This document shows positions 25,194 to 33,711 of a DNA stretch of 47,713 nt, piece by piece. Source of the stretch: Gammaproteobacteria bacterium (GTDB taxonomy: Bacteria > Pseudomonadota > Gammaproteobacteria > Pseudomonadales > Halieaceae); the NCBI GenBank assembly GCA_003646415.1, contig QNFS01000002.1, positions 1 through 47,713 of the forward strand, read 5' to 3'. Position 1 is the first letter of the stretch. Every line of letters begins with the position of its first letter. The translations under genes and the position numbers were made by a program. The notes under the pieces were generated by a model that had not been told where the DNA came from, made no database searches, and saw only the letters and a program-made list of their open reading frames with translations.

Positions 25194-27206
25194 TTATATC
25201 CGGTTGCGGGCGAGATTGCGCATGATGAAGCGTGCCGGCGCCACAGCCCGGCACAGTTCGCGGCTCAGTGGCGTGGGCTCACCGCAGATCATGCTGGCAA
25301 GTAGTTCTGCCGCCAGGGGGGCAGAGGTCAGGCCCCGGGAGCCATGGGCGGTGCTGAGATACAGTCCCGGTATATACTCACCCTCAACGGCAATGGTTCG
25401 TCTGGCATTTTTTCGCAACGGGGCATAGTCGCGCAAGAAGGCCGTTACATCCGGTACCGGGCCCACCATTGGCAGGTAGTCGGGGCTGGCGCAGCGATAA
25501 CCGACACGACCGGCCAGTGTCGCGGGGTCAAACGCCGTCAGGGTCGCCCGCCAGGCGGGCACGGCATCTGCCAGAGAGTCCAGGTTGTGTTGGTGATCCT
25601 CCGCTTGCAGAGCCTGTTCGTCATCGTTCAGACTGAAGGTGGCCCCGATGCAGTGCATGCCTTCCCGGGCCGGTGCGATATAGCCCTTGTGGCACAGGGC
25701 GGCCCTGAGCCCTTCGAAAGCCTCAGTTGTGGGCAGGTGGGTGGTTTGGCCGCGGATGGCCTGCAGCGGTAGCCAGGTGAGTGGTTGCATGGTCGCAGCT
25801 GCCGTACCTGTGGCCACCACGGCGCAGGGGGCACTGGCCACTACGCTGTCGTTTACCACAGCCCGCCATTGTCCTGCCCCGGTTTCCAGGGTAACTTCAC
25901 CGCAGTTTTCGATGACCTCGATATTATCAGCGTCTACCAGGGCATGACACACCGATACCGGCCGTAGCCAGCCGGACTCGGGGTACCAGTAACCGGCACT
26001 GGACTGTGCAATGCCCAGTACCGCCTGTGCCTCTTGCGCATCCAGCACCTGGGCCAACTCCGGCAGCTGTGTGAGCACCTCGCCGAGGGCGATCAGCTCC
26101 GCTCTATTGTCGCTCTGGTGAAAACTGCCGCACAGGGCGCCGTCAAGTCCTGTGGTGAGCTGGCCGGATCGGAACATGGCGCGGTAAAATTGCGACGCGA
26201 AACGAAAGCTCTGCAGTGCGAAGTCAGTGAGCGAGGAGTGCCTGCGCGAAAGACGCGTATATAAAATACCCTGGTCGTTGCCGGAGCCGGCGCTCGCCAG
26301 GGTCCCCTTTTCCAGCAGTGTGACTGGAATGCCGCGCCGGGACAGTGCTGCGGCCATGGTGCAACCGGCCACGCCGCCTCCCACCACCAGTGCACTGGCA
26401 GGTGTAGCCGTAACCGTGCCGGGGATATCCCAGGGTGTATCCGTCATCGGCTCCGGTGCGGTGGCAGTACTTTTTATGTGACCGCGCAGGCATTCCCGTT
26501 TGCGACCGAAGCCGGGGGCCTTGTTTACCTCGAAGCCTGCACCCGCCAGATCCCGGTGCACTTGCCCGGCGGCGGTAAAGGTAGCAAAACTCGCCTGTGG
26601 ATGACTCAGCCTCGCCGCGGCGTACAGCACCTGCCTGGACCACATGGTTGCGTTGCGTGCCGGTGCAAAACCATCCAAAAACCAGGCGTCTACCAATGCA
26701 CGCCCATGACTGGCCAGGTCGGGCAGGGCGTCCGCCACATCTTCCCACCACAGGTCCAGCGTTACTCGCCCCTGTTCCAGTAGCACGCGATGCTGTCCCG
26801 GCAGCAGGCCGGGATAGTGATCAATAAGGGCTGCGGCCAGTGATTCCAGGGCGGGCCAGTTGGCCAGTGCTTTGGCCAGGTCTCCTCTGGCCAGAGGGTA
26901 CTTCTCGATAGAGAGGTAGTGCAGGTCGGGGCGCGGCTCCGGAAGCTCGCGCCAGGCCTGCCAGGTCAGCAGGAAATTAAGGCCGGTCCCAAACCCGGTT
27001 TCGGCGATACAAAAATGCCTGCGAGAGTGATGCCGCCAGCGTTTGGGCAGGTTATTGCCCTGCAGAAATACGTAGCGGCTTTCCTCCAGGCCGTTATCCC
27101 TGGAATAATAGACGTCGCCGAACTCGGCCGAGATGGGGTTGCCGGCGTCATTCCAGTGCAGGGAGGCCGGCTCGACAGGGTGCCAGGGCCTGTTGTCGCG
27201 TCTCAT
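25194..27206 (-). CDS. mnmC: Bifunctional tRNA mnm5s2U biosynthesis protein MnmC
   Basis: This 670-residue protein has the two expected parts. The N-terminal methyltransferase (MnmD/MnmC2) shows 'IAETGFGTGLNFLLTW', 'DLWWEDVADALPDL' and 'DAWFLDGFAPARNATMW'. The C-terminal FAD oxidoreductase (MnmC1) shows 'ALVVGGGVAGCTMAAALSRR' and 'YLSTAHGSRGLTSAPLAAEL'. Together they convert cmnm5s2U to mnm5s2U at the wobble position of certain tRNAs. The upstream gene's stop overlaps its start (4 bases), so it is translated from an operon. Length and domain order are normal. Confidence 0.96.
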   Translation of the reverse strand: MRRDNRPWHPVEPASLHWNDAGNPISAEFGDVYYSRDNGLEESRYVFLQGNNLPKRWRHHSRRHFCIAETGFGTGLNFLLTWQAWRELPEPRPDLHYLSIEKYPLARGDLAKALANWPALESLAAALIDHYPGLLPGQHRVLLEQGRVTLDLWWEDVADALPDLASHGRALVDAWFLDGFAPARNATMWSRQVLYAAARLSHPQASFATFTAAGQVHRDLAGAGFEVNKAPGFGRKRECLRGHIKSTATAPEPMTDTPWDIPGTVTATPASALVVGGGVAGCTMAAALSRRGIPVTLLEKGTLASAGSGNDQGILYTRLSRRHSSLTDFALQSFRFASQFYRAMFRSGQLTTGLDGALCGSFHQSDNRAELIALGEVLTQLPELAQVLDAQEAQAVLGIAQSSAGYWYPESGWLRPVSVCHALVDADNIEVIENCGEVTLETGAGQWRAVVNDSVVASAPCAVVATGTAAATMQPLTWLPLQAIRGQTTHLPTTEAFEGLRAALCHKGYIAPAREGMHCIGATFSLNDDEQALQAEDHQHNLDSLADAVPAWRATLTAFDPATLAGRVGYRCASPDYLPMVGPVPDVTAFLRDYAPLRKNARRTIAVEGEYIPGLYLSTAHGSRGLTSAPLAAELLASMICGEPTPLSRELCRAVAPARFIMRNLARNRI

Positions 27207-28234
27207 CCGGCCCGGGATTTAATCTTTAGTTCGTCGGGCAACCAGGCGGGGATGTGAGGTTGTTCCTCTGCCAGCAGGTCATCAATGGCGAATATGTGTA
27301 ATTCGGGGGCGCCGCCCGGTGGCCGGTACAGGGTAACGAGAAAGTCACTGGCGTTGAGGTTTTGGGGTACCCGAATCTCCCAGCGATGCTCCATAATCCT
27401 CAGGGTGGTAGTGCCGGGTTGCAATCGTATTTTTGCGACATAATGGTTTTTTCCCACGGGTTTGAGGCTGCGACTCTCGCTGCCGACCAGTGAACCAAAC
27501 AAGTGTGTCCTGATCGAGCAGATCGGTGCGATATCCCGGCGGCTTTCCGGCACGCCTGGATCCATCAGGCGCTGCGTGATCTGGGCCAGGGCGGTGCTGC
27601 CCTCGGTACCGTTGAGCCGCACTTTGTCCGCGCTAAAAGGTATCCTGGCCAGCTTTTGTGCTTCCCGTTGCGCCGCTTCGCGCCGGGAGATTTCTTCCGT
27701 GGTGGGCAGGGTGCGGGCCGATTCCTGCAACTCCGTATAGTAACCTGATAACAGGCTGTGCAAGCGCGCTACGTTTTCAGCTTCCTGCTTCAGGCTGTAT
27801 TGCGCGGTGTGGGTGCGCAGCGGCTTGCTTTCTATCGCCTCCGTTATAACGGGTTCAGCGTGTGGTGGTGACGGGCCAGTGCCCAGAGTCTTTGCGGTAA
27901 TAATCTGTTCCTGCAACAAGGTCACTTCCCGTTCAGTGATCGCGATGAGGCGCTCCCGGATACTGACCATTTCCTGGGCCAGCGTTTTCACGGCTGGATT
28001 GCTGCTTTGCTCCGGTGGCGTACCATCGGTTTGCAGGATATCCAGGGTTTTCTGGTACTGCTCCAGTTCGCGTGTGAGCATCTGGCGCTCTGTGGTAAGC
28101 GCTTGCAGCGCTACGGTCTGTGCAATTGCCAGTGGCGGCAGAAACGATAGTGCACACACCAGCATCGCGGTGCAGCACAGCTGCCACGTTAAATGAAAAA
28201 GTCTGCCGTTCATGATCGAAAACAGCACAGTCAT
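27203..28234 (-). CDS. Exported coiled-coil protein of unknown function
   Basis: This 343-residue protein has a signal peptide (TAMLVCALSFLPPLAIA). It is followed by a long Gln/Glu-rich helical region with coiled-coil spacing (about 40-115 and 140-200) and a C-terminal beta-rich part ('HYVAKIRLQPGTTTLRI', 'HRWEIRVPQNLNASDFLVTLYRP'). I do not recognise the family. It overlaps mnmC by 4 bases. Starts at 28234 and 28213 are both possible, and neither has a clear ribosome-binding site. Two cysteines lie in the signal region and one in the mature part. Confidence 0.72.
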   Translation of the reverse strand: MTVLFSIMNGRLFHLTWQLCCTAMLVCALSFLPPLAIAQTVALQALTTERQMLTRELEQYQKTLDILQTDGTPPEQSSNPAVKTLAQEMVSIRERLIAITEREVTLLQEQIITAKTLGTGPSPPHAEPVITEAIESKPLRTHTAQYSLKQEAENVARLHSLLSGYYTELQESARTLPTTEEISRREAAQREAQKLARIPFSADKVRLNGTEGSTALAQITQRLMDPGVPESRRDIAPICSIRTHLFGSLVGSESRSLKPVGKNHYVAKIRLQPGTTTLRIMEHRWEIRVPQNLNASDFLVTLYRPPGGAPELHIFAIDDLLAEEQPHIPAWLPDELKIKSRAG

Positions 28235-28252
28235 AGATAGGGTTTCACACGG

Positions 28253-28432
28253 TTATGAACAGGGATAGTACCAGAATGCGCGCCAATCTGGTGAACCCGG
28301 ATTGACGTCCCCGGAGGCGGCGGTAAATAGCTGTATATCCCGCTCCTCAACCAACTTGGAATACGTGGCTGTTTGCCCTATGGTTATTTCATTGTAGGTG
28401 AAGTTGCTCAACTTTGGCAGATCGTGAATCAT
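28253..28432 (-). pseudogene. 5' stump of a MaoC-like (R)-enoyl-CoA hydratase gene
   Basis: The 59-residue frame opens with the N-terminus of MaoC-fold hydratases: 'FTYNEITIGQTATYSKLVEE' and 'DIQLFTAASGDVNP', the strand just before the active-site Asp/His helix. After 'GDVNP' the similarity stops and 14 unrelated residues precede the TAA. MaoC proteins of this class are 140 residues or more, so the catalytic part is missing. The upstream region lacks a clear ribosome-binding site. The stump is divergent from hrpA. Confidence 0.72.
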
Positions 28433-28510
28433 ATAGAATTGAATCAGCGTAAAGCATAACCTAGTTTCTGCGTTTGAGCCGCGCAAAAAAATCCCCTTTG
28501 GCAGGCCCGC

Positions 28511-31500
28511 ATGATGCAAGACCCTGGCGGATACGAAAGACGTGTTCCGCAAATTATTTATCCACAAGAACTGCCTATCGCCGAGCGGCGTGAGGAGATT
28601 GCACGCGCTATCTGTGACAACCAGGTGGTGATAATCGTCGGTGAAACCGGCTCCGGCAAGACCACCCAGCTGCCCAAAATCTGCCTGGAACTGGGCCGTG
28701 GCAGGCGGCAGTTGATTGGCCATACCCAGCCGCGCCGGCTGGCGGCGCGCACAGTGGCCCAGCGAATTGCCCATGAGTTAAACACGGAACTGGGTGAGCT
28801 GGTTGGTTACCAGGTGCGCTTCACGGACAAGGTCTCCCAGGGCACCGCGGTCAAGCTGATGACGGACGGTATCCTGCTGGTAGAGATGCAACGCGATCGA
28901 TTGTTGCGCAAATACGACACTATTATTATCGACGAGGCGCATGAGCGCAGCCTCAATATCGACTTCCTGCTGGGTTATCTCAAACGCATCCTGCCCGAAC
29001 GGCCCGATCTGAAACTCATCATCACCTCAGCCACCATCGACGTGCAGAGCTTTTCCCGCCACTTCGACGGGGCGCCGGTTATCGAGGTCTCCGGACGCAC
29101 ATTCCCTGTGCAGACCTTATACCTGGATTCTTCTGAGGATAAGGAAGAGGGTGTGCAGGGCCAGATTGTCTCCCTGGTGGAGGATATCGATGCCGGACAG
29201 TTCGGTCTGCGTGGCGATACTCTGGTGTTTTTGTCCGGTGAGCGCGATATAAGGGAGCTGGCCAGGGCGCTGCGCAGGGTCACGTCGCTGGATATTCTGC
29301 CCCTGTACGCCCGGCTCAGCCAGGCCGAACAGAACCGGGTGTTCGACATCTCCCGTCGCCGGGGTACTCGCATCGTGCTGGCTACCAACGTGGCGGAAAC
29401 GTCCATTACCGTGCCCGGCATTCGCTACGTGATCGACCCGGGGGAGGCGCGTATCAGTCGCTACAGTTACCGCACCAAGGTGCAGCGCCTGCCCATTGAG
29501 CCTATTTCCCAGGCCAGCGCCAACCAGCGGCAGGGGCGTTGCGGTCGGGTGGAGGCGGGTGTGTGCATCCGGCTCTACAGCGAAGAGGATTTTAAGGCGC
29601 GGCCCGAATTCACCGATCCTGAAATCAAGCGCACCAACCTGGCGGCGGTGGTGTTACAGATGCTGACCCTGGGTCTGGGTGAGGTGGAAAACTTCCCCTT
29701 TATCAACCCGCCCGACTCGCGCCTGGTGCGTGACGGTTATAAGTTGCTGGAGGAACTGGGCGCGGTAAGCGCTGCCGGCAAGCTGACGCAGGTGGGCAAA
29801 CGCATGGCCCGCTTACCGGTGGATCCGCGTTTGGCGCGCATGGTGCTGGCCGCCGCCGATCAGGGTTGCCTGGAAGAAATCCTGGTGATTACCAGTGCGC
29901 TGACAGTGCAGGACCCACGGGAGCGTCCGGCAGACAAGCAGCAGCAGGCGGACCAGATGCACGCTCGTTTCCGTCACCCGCGCTCAGACTTTATGGCGTG
30001 GCTGACCCTGTGGCAATACTATGAGCAGCAGCGTCAGGTGTTGAGCCAGAACCAGTTGCGCAAGCTGTGCAAGCGGGAGTTCCTGTCTTTCATGCGTATG
30101 CGCGAATGGCGTGACATCCACCGCCAGCTCAGCATCGCCTGTCGTGCGCAGAAGTTGAAGCCGCGGGCTGCTATACCACAAGAGGAAAACTATCAGGGCG
30201 TGCATGTGGCCTTACTGAATGGCCTGTTGAGTAACATTGCCCAGTTTGATGAGGGCCGGGAATACCTGGGCAGCCGTAATCGCAAGTTGCAGATATTCCC
30301 GGGTTCATCCCAGGCGCGCAAGAAACCCAAGTGGCTGGTGGCGGCGGAAATCGTTGAGACTTCCAGGGTGTTTGCCAGGGAAGTCGGTGCCATAGATCCC
30401 CGGTGGGTCATCGGCATCAACCCGGGCCTGCTTAAGCACCACTATTCCCAGCCCCGCTGGCAGTCGCGCAGCGGGCGGGTAATGGCCTATGAGCGATTGA
30501 CCCTGTACGGCCTTACCGTGGTCGATAAGCGCTCGGTGCACTATGGCCCGCTGGCGCCGACGGAAAGTCGGACACTGCTGATTCGTGAAGGCCTGATAGC
30601 GGGTAACTATCGGCAGTATCCTGCTTTTTTGAAGCACAACCGGGGCCTGGTACGGCAGCTTGAAGAACTGGAGTCGCGCACCCGGCGCCGGGATATCCTG
30701 GCGGATGAACAGGTTCTGTTTGAGTTCTACGATGAACGTTTACCCATTGATGCCTATACCGCCGGGCGTTTGCAGTCCTGGTTGAAGCATAATCCGGATG
30801 GAGAGCGCGCATTGCACATGGAGCGGGAAAACCTGCTGGCCCGGGATCCCGGAGCGGGGGTGGGTGAACAATTTCCAGACCATCTGCAGTGGCAGGATAT
30901 ACGCTTCAAACTCAGCTATCAGTTCGAGCCGGGCAAGGCCGCGGACGGTGTGTCTGTCACTGTCCCCGTGGCACTGCTAAACCGCGTGCCGCGCTTTCGC
31001 TTCGACTGGCTGGTTCCCGGCTTGCTGCGCGAGAAGTGCATTGCACTGGTGAAGGGCCTGCCCAAGGAAAAGCGCAAACGCCTGGTGCCGGCGCCGGATT
31101 ATGTCGACAAGGCACTGGCGCAACTACTGACGCAACGACAGCCGGATAATGTGGATTTGCTGGATGCGCTGTCGCGCTGCCTGGCTAGCCTGGGTGGGGT
31201 TGCACTGGGCCGCGATGATTGGGCCCTGGAGAAGCTGGATGACTACTACCGTATGAACGTACGCGTGGTTGATGCCCAGGGTCACTTGTTGCAGCAGGGT
31301 CGGGATCTGGGCGAGCTTATTGAGCGTTTTCGCGCCGATACGCGCCAGAGCATCAGTTCCAGTGAGCAAAAATCCCCGGCGAGGGAGGGGGTTAGCCGCT
31401 GGGATTTTGGGGAGTTACCCAGGGAGTGGCGCTTCCGCCAGGCCGGCGTGGATATCGTGTCTTACCCAGCACTGGTAGACAAGGGGCAGACAGTTGCCAT

Positions 31501-32269
31501 CGAACTTTGTGATTACCCGGGCGAAGCCCGCCTGCGCCATCGCCTGGGCGTATTGCGTTTGTTGCGCCTGGGCAGTGCACAGCAGGTGAAGTATCTGCGT
31601 AAGCAGGTGCTGCGCGGTAACGAGTTCAATCTGGTGCTGGCGGGAGCCGGCCTGGACCGGACTGCCCTGCTTGAGGATCTTATCGATGCGGCTTATGTGC
31701 AGGCCATGAGCCTGGACCAGGACCTACCCTTTGCCGAAGATGCATTTGCCGCGGCACTGGCCCGGGGTAAGAGCGAGGTGATTACCCGCGCTAATGAGAT
31801 GGAGACTGTACTACTGAATGTCCTTGTGGTTCTGGCCGAACTGCGGCACAAACTGGCCGGCCTTGAAGCGGGCAAGTGGCTGGATTTCCGGGAGGATGTC
31901 GAGCGGCAGCTACAGCGTTTATTGCAGGCGAGGTTTCAGCGCGATACCCCCTGGGAGTGGTTGTCCCAGTATCCACGCTACCTGAAAGCCCTGCGGTCCC
32001 GGGCGGAGCGTCTCGGTGGGCAGTATGCCAAAGACCAGAAGAACACGGCACTGCTGCAAAAGCTGGCCCAGCCCCTGTGGGATTCGGTAGCGGATAGGCC
32101 CGGATTGCTTCTACTGTGCGCGCCGGCCAGCCAATATCGCTGGATGTTGGAGGAACTGCGGGTGTCTCTGTTCGCACAAAACCTTGGGACGCGGCAGGCG
32201 GTGTCTGAAAAGCGCTTACAGGAACAGTGGCGGGCCGTGCTTCAGTGGCTGGATATAAACCCGCAATAA
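28511..32269 (+). CDS. hrpA: ATP-dependent RNA helicase HrpA
   Basis: This 1252-residue DEAH-box helicase shows motif I 'GETGSGKTTQLPKICLELGR', motif II 'IIIDEAHERSLNIDFLLGYL', motif III 'LIITSATID', and motifs V-VI 'ATNVAETSITVPGIRYVIDPG' and 'QRQGRCGRVEAGVCIRLYSE'. The long C-terminal DUF3418 region typical of HrpA is present. It unwinds mRNA and ribosome-bound RNA. The first match to other HrpA proteins begins at about residue 12. The usual N-terminal 70-80 residues are missing, and a TGA stop at 28475-28477 blocks extension upstream. The ATG at 28511 has no good ribosome-binding site, so the true start is uncertain. Confidence 0.93.
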   Translation: MMQDPGGYERRVPQIIYPQELPIAERREEIARAICDNQVVIIVGETGSGKTTQLPKICLELGRGRRQLIGHTQPRRLAARTVAQRIAHELNTELGELVGYQVRFTDKVSQGTAVKLMTDGILLVEMQRDRLLRKYDTIIIDEAHERSLNIDFLLGYLKRILPERPDLKLIITSATIDVQSFSRHFDGAPVIEVSGRTFPVQTLYLDSSEDKEEGVQGQIVSLVEDIDAGQFGLRGDTLVFLSGERDIRELARALRRVTSLDILPLYARLSQAEQNRVFDISRRRGTRIVLATNVAETSITVPGIRYVIDPGEARISRYSYRTKVQRLPIEPISQASANQRQGRCGRVEAGVCIRLYSEEDFKARPEFTDPEIKRTNLAAVVLQMLTLGLGEVENFPFINPPDSRLVRDGYKLLEELGAVSAAGKLTQVGKRMARLPVDPRLARMVLAAADQGCLEEILVITSALTVQDPRERPADKQQQADQMHARFRHPRSDFMAWLTLWQYYEQQRQVLSQNQLRKLCKREFLSFMRMREWRDIHRQLSIACRAQKLKPRAAIPQEENYQGVHVALLNGLLSNIAQFDEGREYLGSRNRKLQIFPGSSQARKKPKWLVAAEIVETSRVFAREVGAIDPRWVIGINPGLLKHHYSQPRWQSRSGRVMAYERLTLYGLTVVDKRSVHYGPLAPTESRTLLIREGLIAGNYRQYPAFLKHNRGLVRQLEELESRTRRRDILADEQVLFEFYDERLPIDAYTAGRLQSWLKHNPDGERALHMERENLLARDPGAGVGEQFPDHLQWQDIRFKLSYQFEPGKAADGVSVTVPVALLNRVPRFRFDWLVPGLLREKCIALVKGLPKEKRKRLVPAPDYVDKALAQLLTQRQPDNVDLLDALSRCLASLGGVALGRDDWALEKLDDYYRMNVRVVDAQGHLLQQGRDLGELIERFRADTRQSISSSEQKSPAREGVSRWDFGELPREWRFRQAGVDIVSYPALVDKGQTVAIELCDYPGEARLRHRLGVLRLLRLGSAQQVKYLRKQVLRGNEFNLVLAGAGLDRTALLEDLIDAAYVQAMSLDQDLPFAEDAFAAALARGKSEVITRANEMETVLLNVLVVLAELRHKLAGLEAGKWLDFREDVERQLQRLLQARFQRDTPWEWLSQYPRYLKALRSRAERLGGQYAKDQKNTALLQKLAQPLWDSVADRPGLLLLCAPASQYRWMLEELRVSLFAQNLGTRQAVSEKRLQEQWRAVLQWLDINPQ

Positions 32270-32313
32270 ACAGGGTTATTTTTTTGAATATTTTTGCCCC
32301 CGATAAGATAGAA

Positions 32314-32345
32314 TTGAAACTTACACACAAACATCGTGTCATAAT
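32314..32345 (+). promoter_or_regulatory. Candidate promoter of the bufferin/HvfABC operon
   Basis: In the gap after hrpA, TTGAAACTT (32314-32322) is followed by CGTGTC (32335-32340) and CATAAT (32340-32345). GAAACTT with a downstream GTC at 17-base spacing resembles ECF-sigma promoters, a class reported to control some bufferin operons. TTGAAA with a -10 at 18-20 bases could also be a poor sigma-70 promoter. The choice is unresolved. Confidence 0.4.
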
Positions 32346-32428
32346 TACCACGAATGCTTGAGGTGGCGGTGGTCTCCGGGGCACGTCGATTGGTATTACA
32401 ACACTAAATGACTTACAGGGAATACATT

Positions 32429-32857
32429 ATGACTTCAATTAAAAAACCTCTCGCTGCCGCTCTGGGCGCAGCATTCCTGGCGACTTCCATTGCTCCTGTG
32501 GTATCCGCCGAAACTAATCCGTTCTCCGCGCAGCAACTCAGTGGTGGTTACGACCTCGCCAGCTATGGCAAGGACGGCGAGGGCAAGTGCGGCGAAGGCA
32601 AGTGCGGTGACAAAAAGGCCAAAGGCGAAGGCGAAGGTAGCTGCGGCGATGACAAGGCCAAAGGTAAAGGTGAAGGTAGCTGCGGCGATGACAAGGCCAA
32701 AGGTAAAGGTGAAGGTAGCTGCGGCGATGACAAGGCCAAAGGTAAAGGTGAAGGTAGCTGTGGCGATGACAAGGCCAAAGGTAAAGGTGAAGGTAGCTGC
32801 GGCGGTGACAAGGCCAAAGGTGAAGGCAAGTGCGGCGAAGGAAAGTGCGGCAGCTAG
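32429..32857 (+). CDS. Bufferin/HvfA-type RiPP precursor with expanded Cys repeats
   Basis: This 142-residue precursor has a Sec signal peptide ([18 protein letters not shown]), a short leader ('[19 protein letters not shown]') and a repetitive core. Two EGKCG motifs open the core, five EGSCG motifs follow in a 13-residue [13 protein letters not shown]-type repeat, and two EGKCG motifs close it, giving nine cysteines. In HvfA/bufferin peptides the motif cysteines are converted to thiooxazole-type heterocycles by a DUF692 oxidase with a DUF2063 partner, and the product binds copper. The two partners follow immediately here. The AGGGAA site precedes the ATG at 32429. EGSCG and this repeat number are unusual. 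Confidence 0.9.
   Translation: MTSIKKPLAAALGAAFLATSIAPVVSAETNPFSAQQLSGGYDLASYGKDGEGKCGEGKCGDKKAKGEGEGSCGDDKAKGKGEGSCGDDKAKGKGEGSCGDDKAKGKGEGSCGDDKAKGKGEGSCGGDKAKGEGKCGEGKCGS
32636..32830 (+). repeat. Five tandem 39-bp coding repeats in the RiPP precursor
   Basis: Units begin at 32636, 32675, 32714, 32753 and 32792. The first three are identical, the fourth differs by one C-to-T change, and the fifth is diverged at its 3' end. Identity at the DNA level, including synonymous sites, points to recent expansion by slippage or unequal recombination. Each unit adds 13 residues and one modifiable Cys motif without changing frame. Confidence 0.95.
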
Positions 32858-32859
32858 AA

Positions 32860-33711
32860 ATGCCTGACCAACACCAGGAATTCCACGGAGCGGGTCTCGG
32901 CCTGCGGCGGGCCCTTTTGGGCTCGCTGCTATCCATGAACCAGGGAGCGGTAGACTTTATGGAGGTCGCGCCGGAAAACTGGATCGGTGTCGGCGGTCGT
33001 TTTGGCAAGCAGTTTCGGCAATTGACAGAACGCTATCCGGTTATTTTACACGGTTTGTCACTGGATATTGGTGGACCCGATCCTATCGATACGGATCTGG
33101 TGCGCTCAGTGCGGGACCTGATGGGCGAGATGGACGTACCCCTTTACAGTGAACATCTCAGTTATTGCGCTGCACAGGGGCATCTCTACGACCTGTTGCC
33201 CATCCCGTTTACCGAGGAGGCTGTACACCATGTGGTGGCCCGGGTGTGCCAGGTGCAGGACATCATAGGGCAAACGATAGCCCTGGAAAACGCCTCCTAT
33301 TACGCTCAGCCAGTGGCCCAGTTAAGTGAGGCGGAATTTATCACTGCGGTGATTCAGGAGAGCGGTTGTGACCTACTGCTGGATGTGAACAACATCTATG
33401 TGAATAGCATCAATCATCGCTACGATCCGCTCGAATTCCTCGATTCCCTGCCCCTGCAACGGGTTCGTTATATCCATGTGGCAGGGCACTACGATGAGGC
33501 CGAAGACCTGAAAGTGGACACCCACGGAGCCGATGTCATCGATCCGGTCTGGGCACTGTTGGCGGAGGCTTACCGACGGCTGGGCCCCCTGCCGACCCTG
33601 CTGGAGAGAGATTTCAACCTGCCACCCCTGGATGAACTGCTACAGGAAGTCACACAGATTCGCGAAATGCAGTGCGTGAGCCAGGGCGTCCAGGTTGAGG
33701 CGGTGGGTTAA
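32860..33711 (+). CDS. DUF692 multinuclear iron oxidase (HvfB/BufB-type, MbnB-related)
   Basis: This 283-residue TIM-barrel enzyme has the DUF692 metal ligands in order: 'FMEVAPENW', 'HGLSLDIGG', 'YSEHLSY', 'ALENASYY', 'DVNNIYVN', 'IHVAGH', 'DTHGADV' and '[10 protein letters not shown]'. Members use two or three iron atoms and O2 to remodel Cys residues of precursor peptides, as MbnB does in methanobactin synthesis. The ATG at 32860 is 2 bases after the precursor stop; a longer frame from 32830 would overlap the precursor. It overlaps the partner gene by one base. Substrate is inferred from the adjacent Cys-repeat precursor. Confidence 0.93.
   Translation: MPDQHQEFHGAGLGLRRALLGSLLSMNQGAVDFMEVAPENWIGVGGRFGKQFRQLTERYPVILHGLSLDIGGPDPIDTDLVRSVRDLMGEMDVPLYSEHLSYCAAQGHLYDLLPIPFTEEAVHHVVARVCQVQDIIGQTIALENASYYAQPVAQLSEAEFITAVIQESGCDLLLDVNNIYVNSINHRYDPLEFLDSLPLQRVRYIHVAGHYDEAEDLKVDTHGADVIDPVWALLAEAYRRLGPLPTLLERDFNLPPLDELLQEVTQIREMQCVSQGVQVEAVG

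Noticed and set aside
28433-28774. Upstream extension of the MaoC-like frame
   Set aside because: It is antisense to the hrpA helicase domain and unlike MaoC; only 28253-28432 shows family resemblance.
32636-32830. Regular repeats suggesting a CRISPR array
   Set aside because: The units are contiguous without spacers and lie in frame within a coding sequence.
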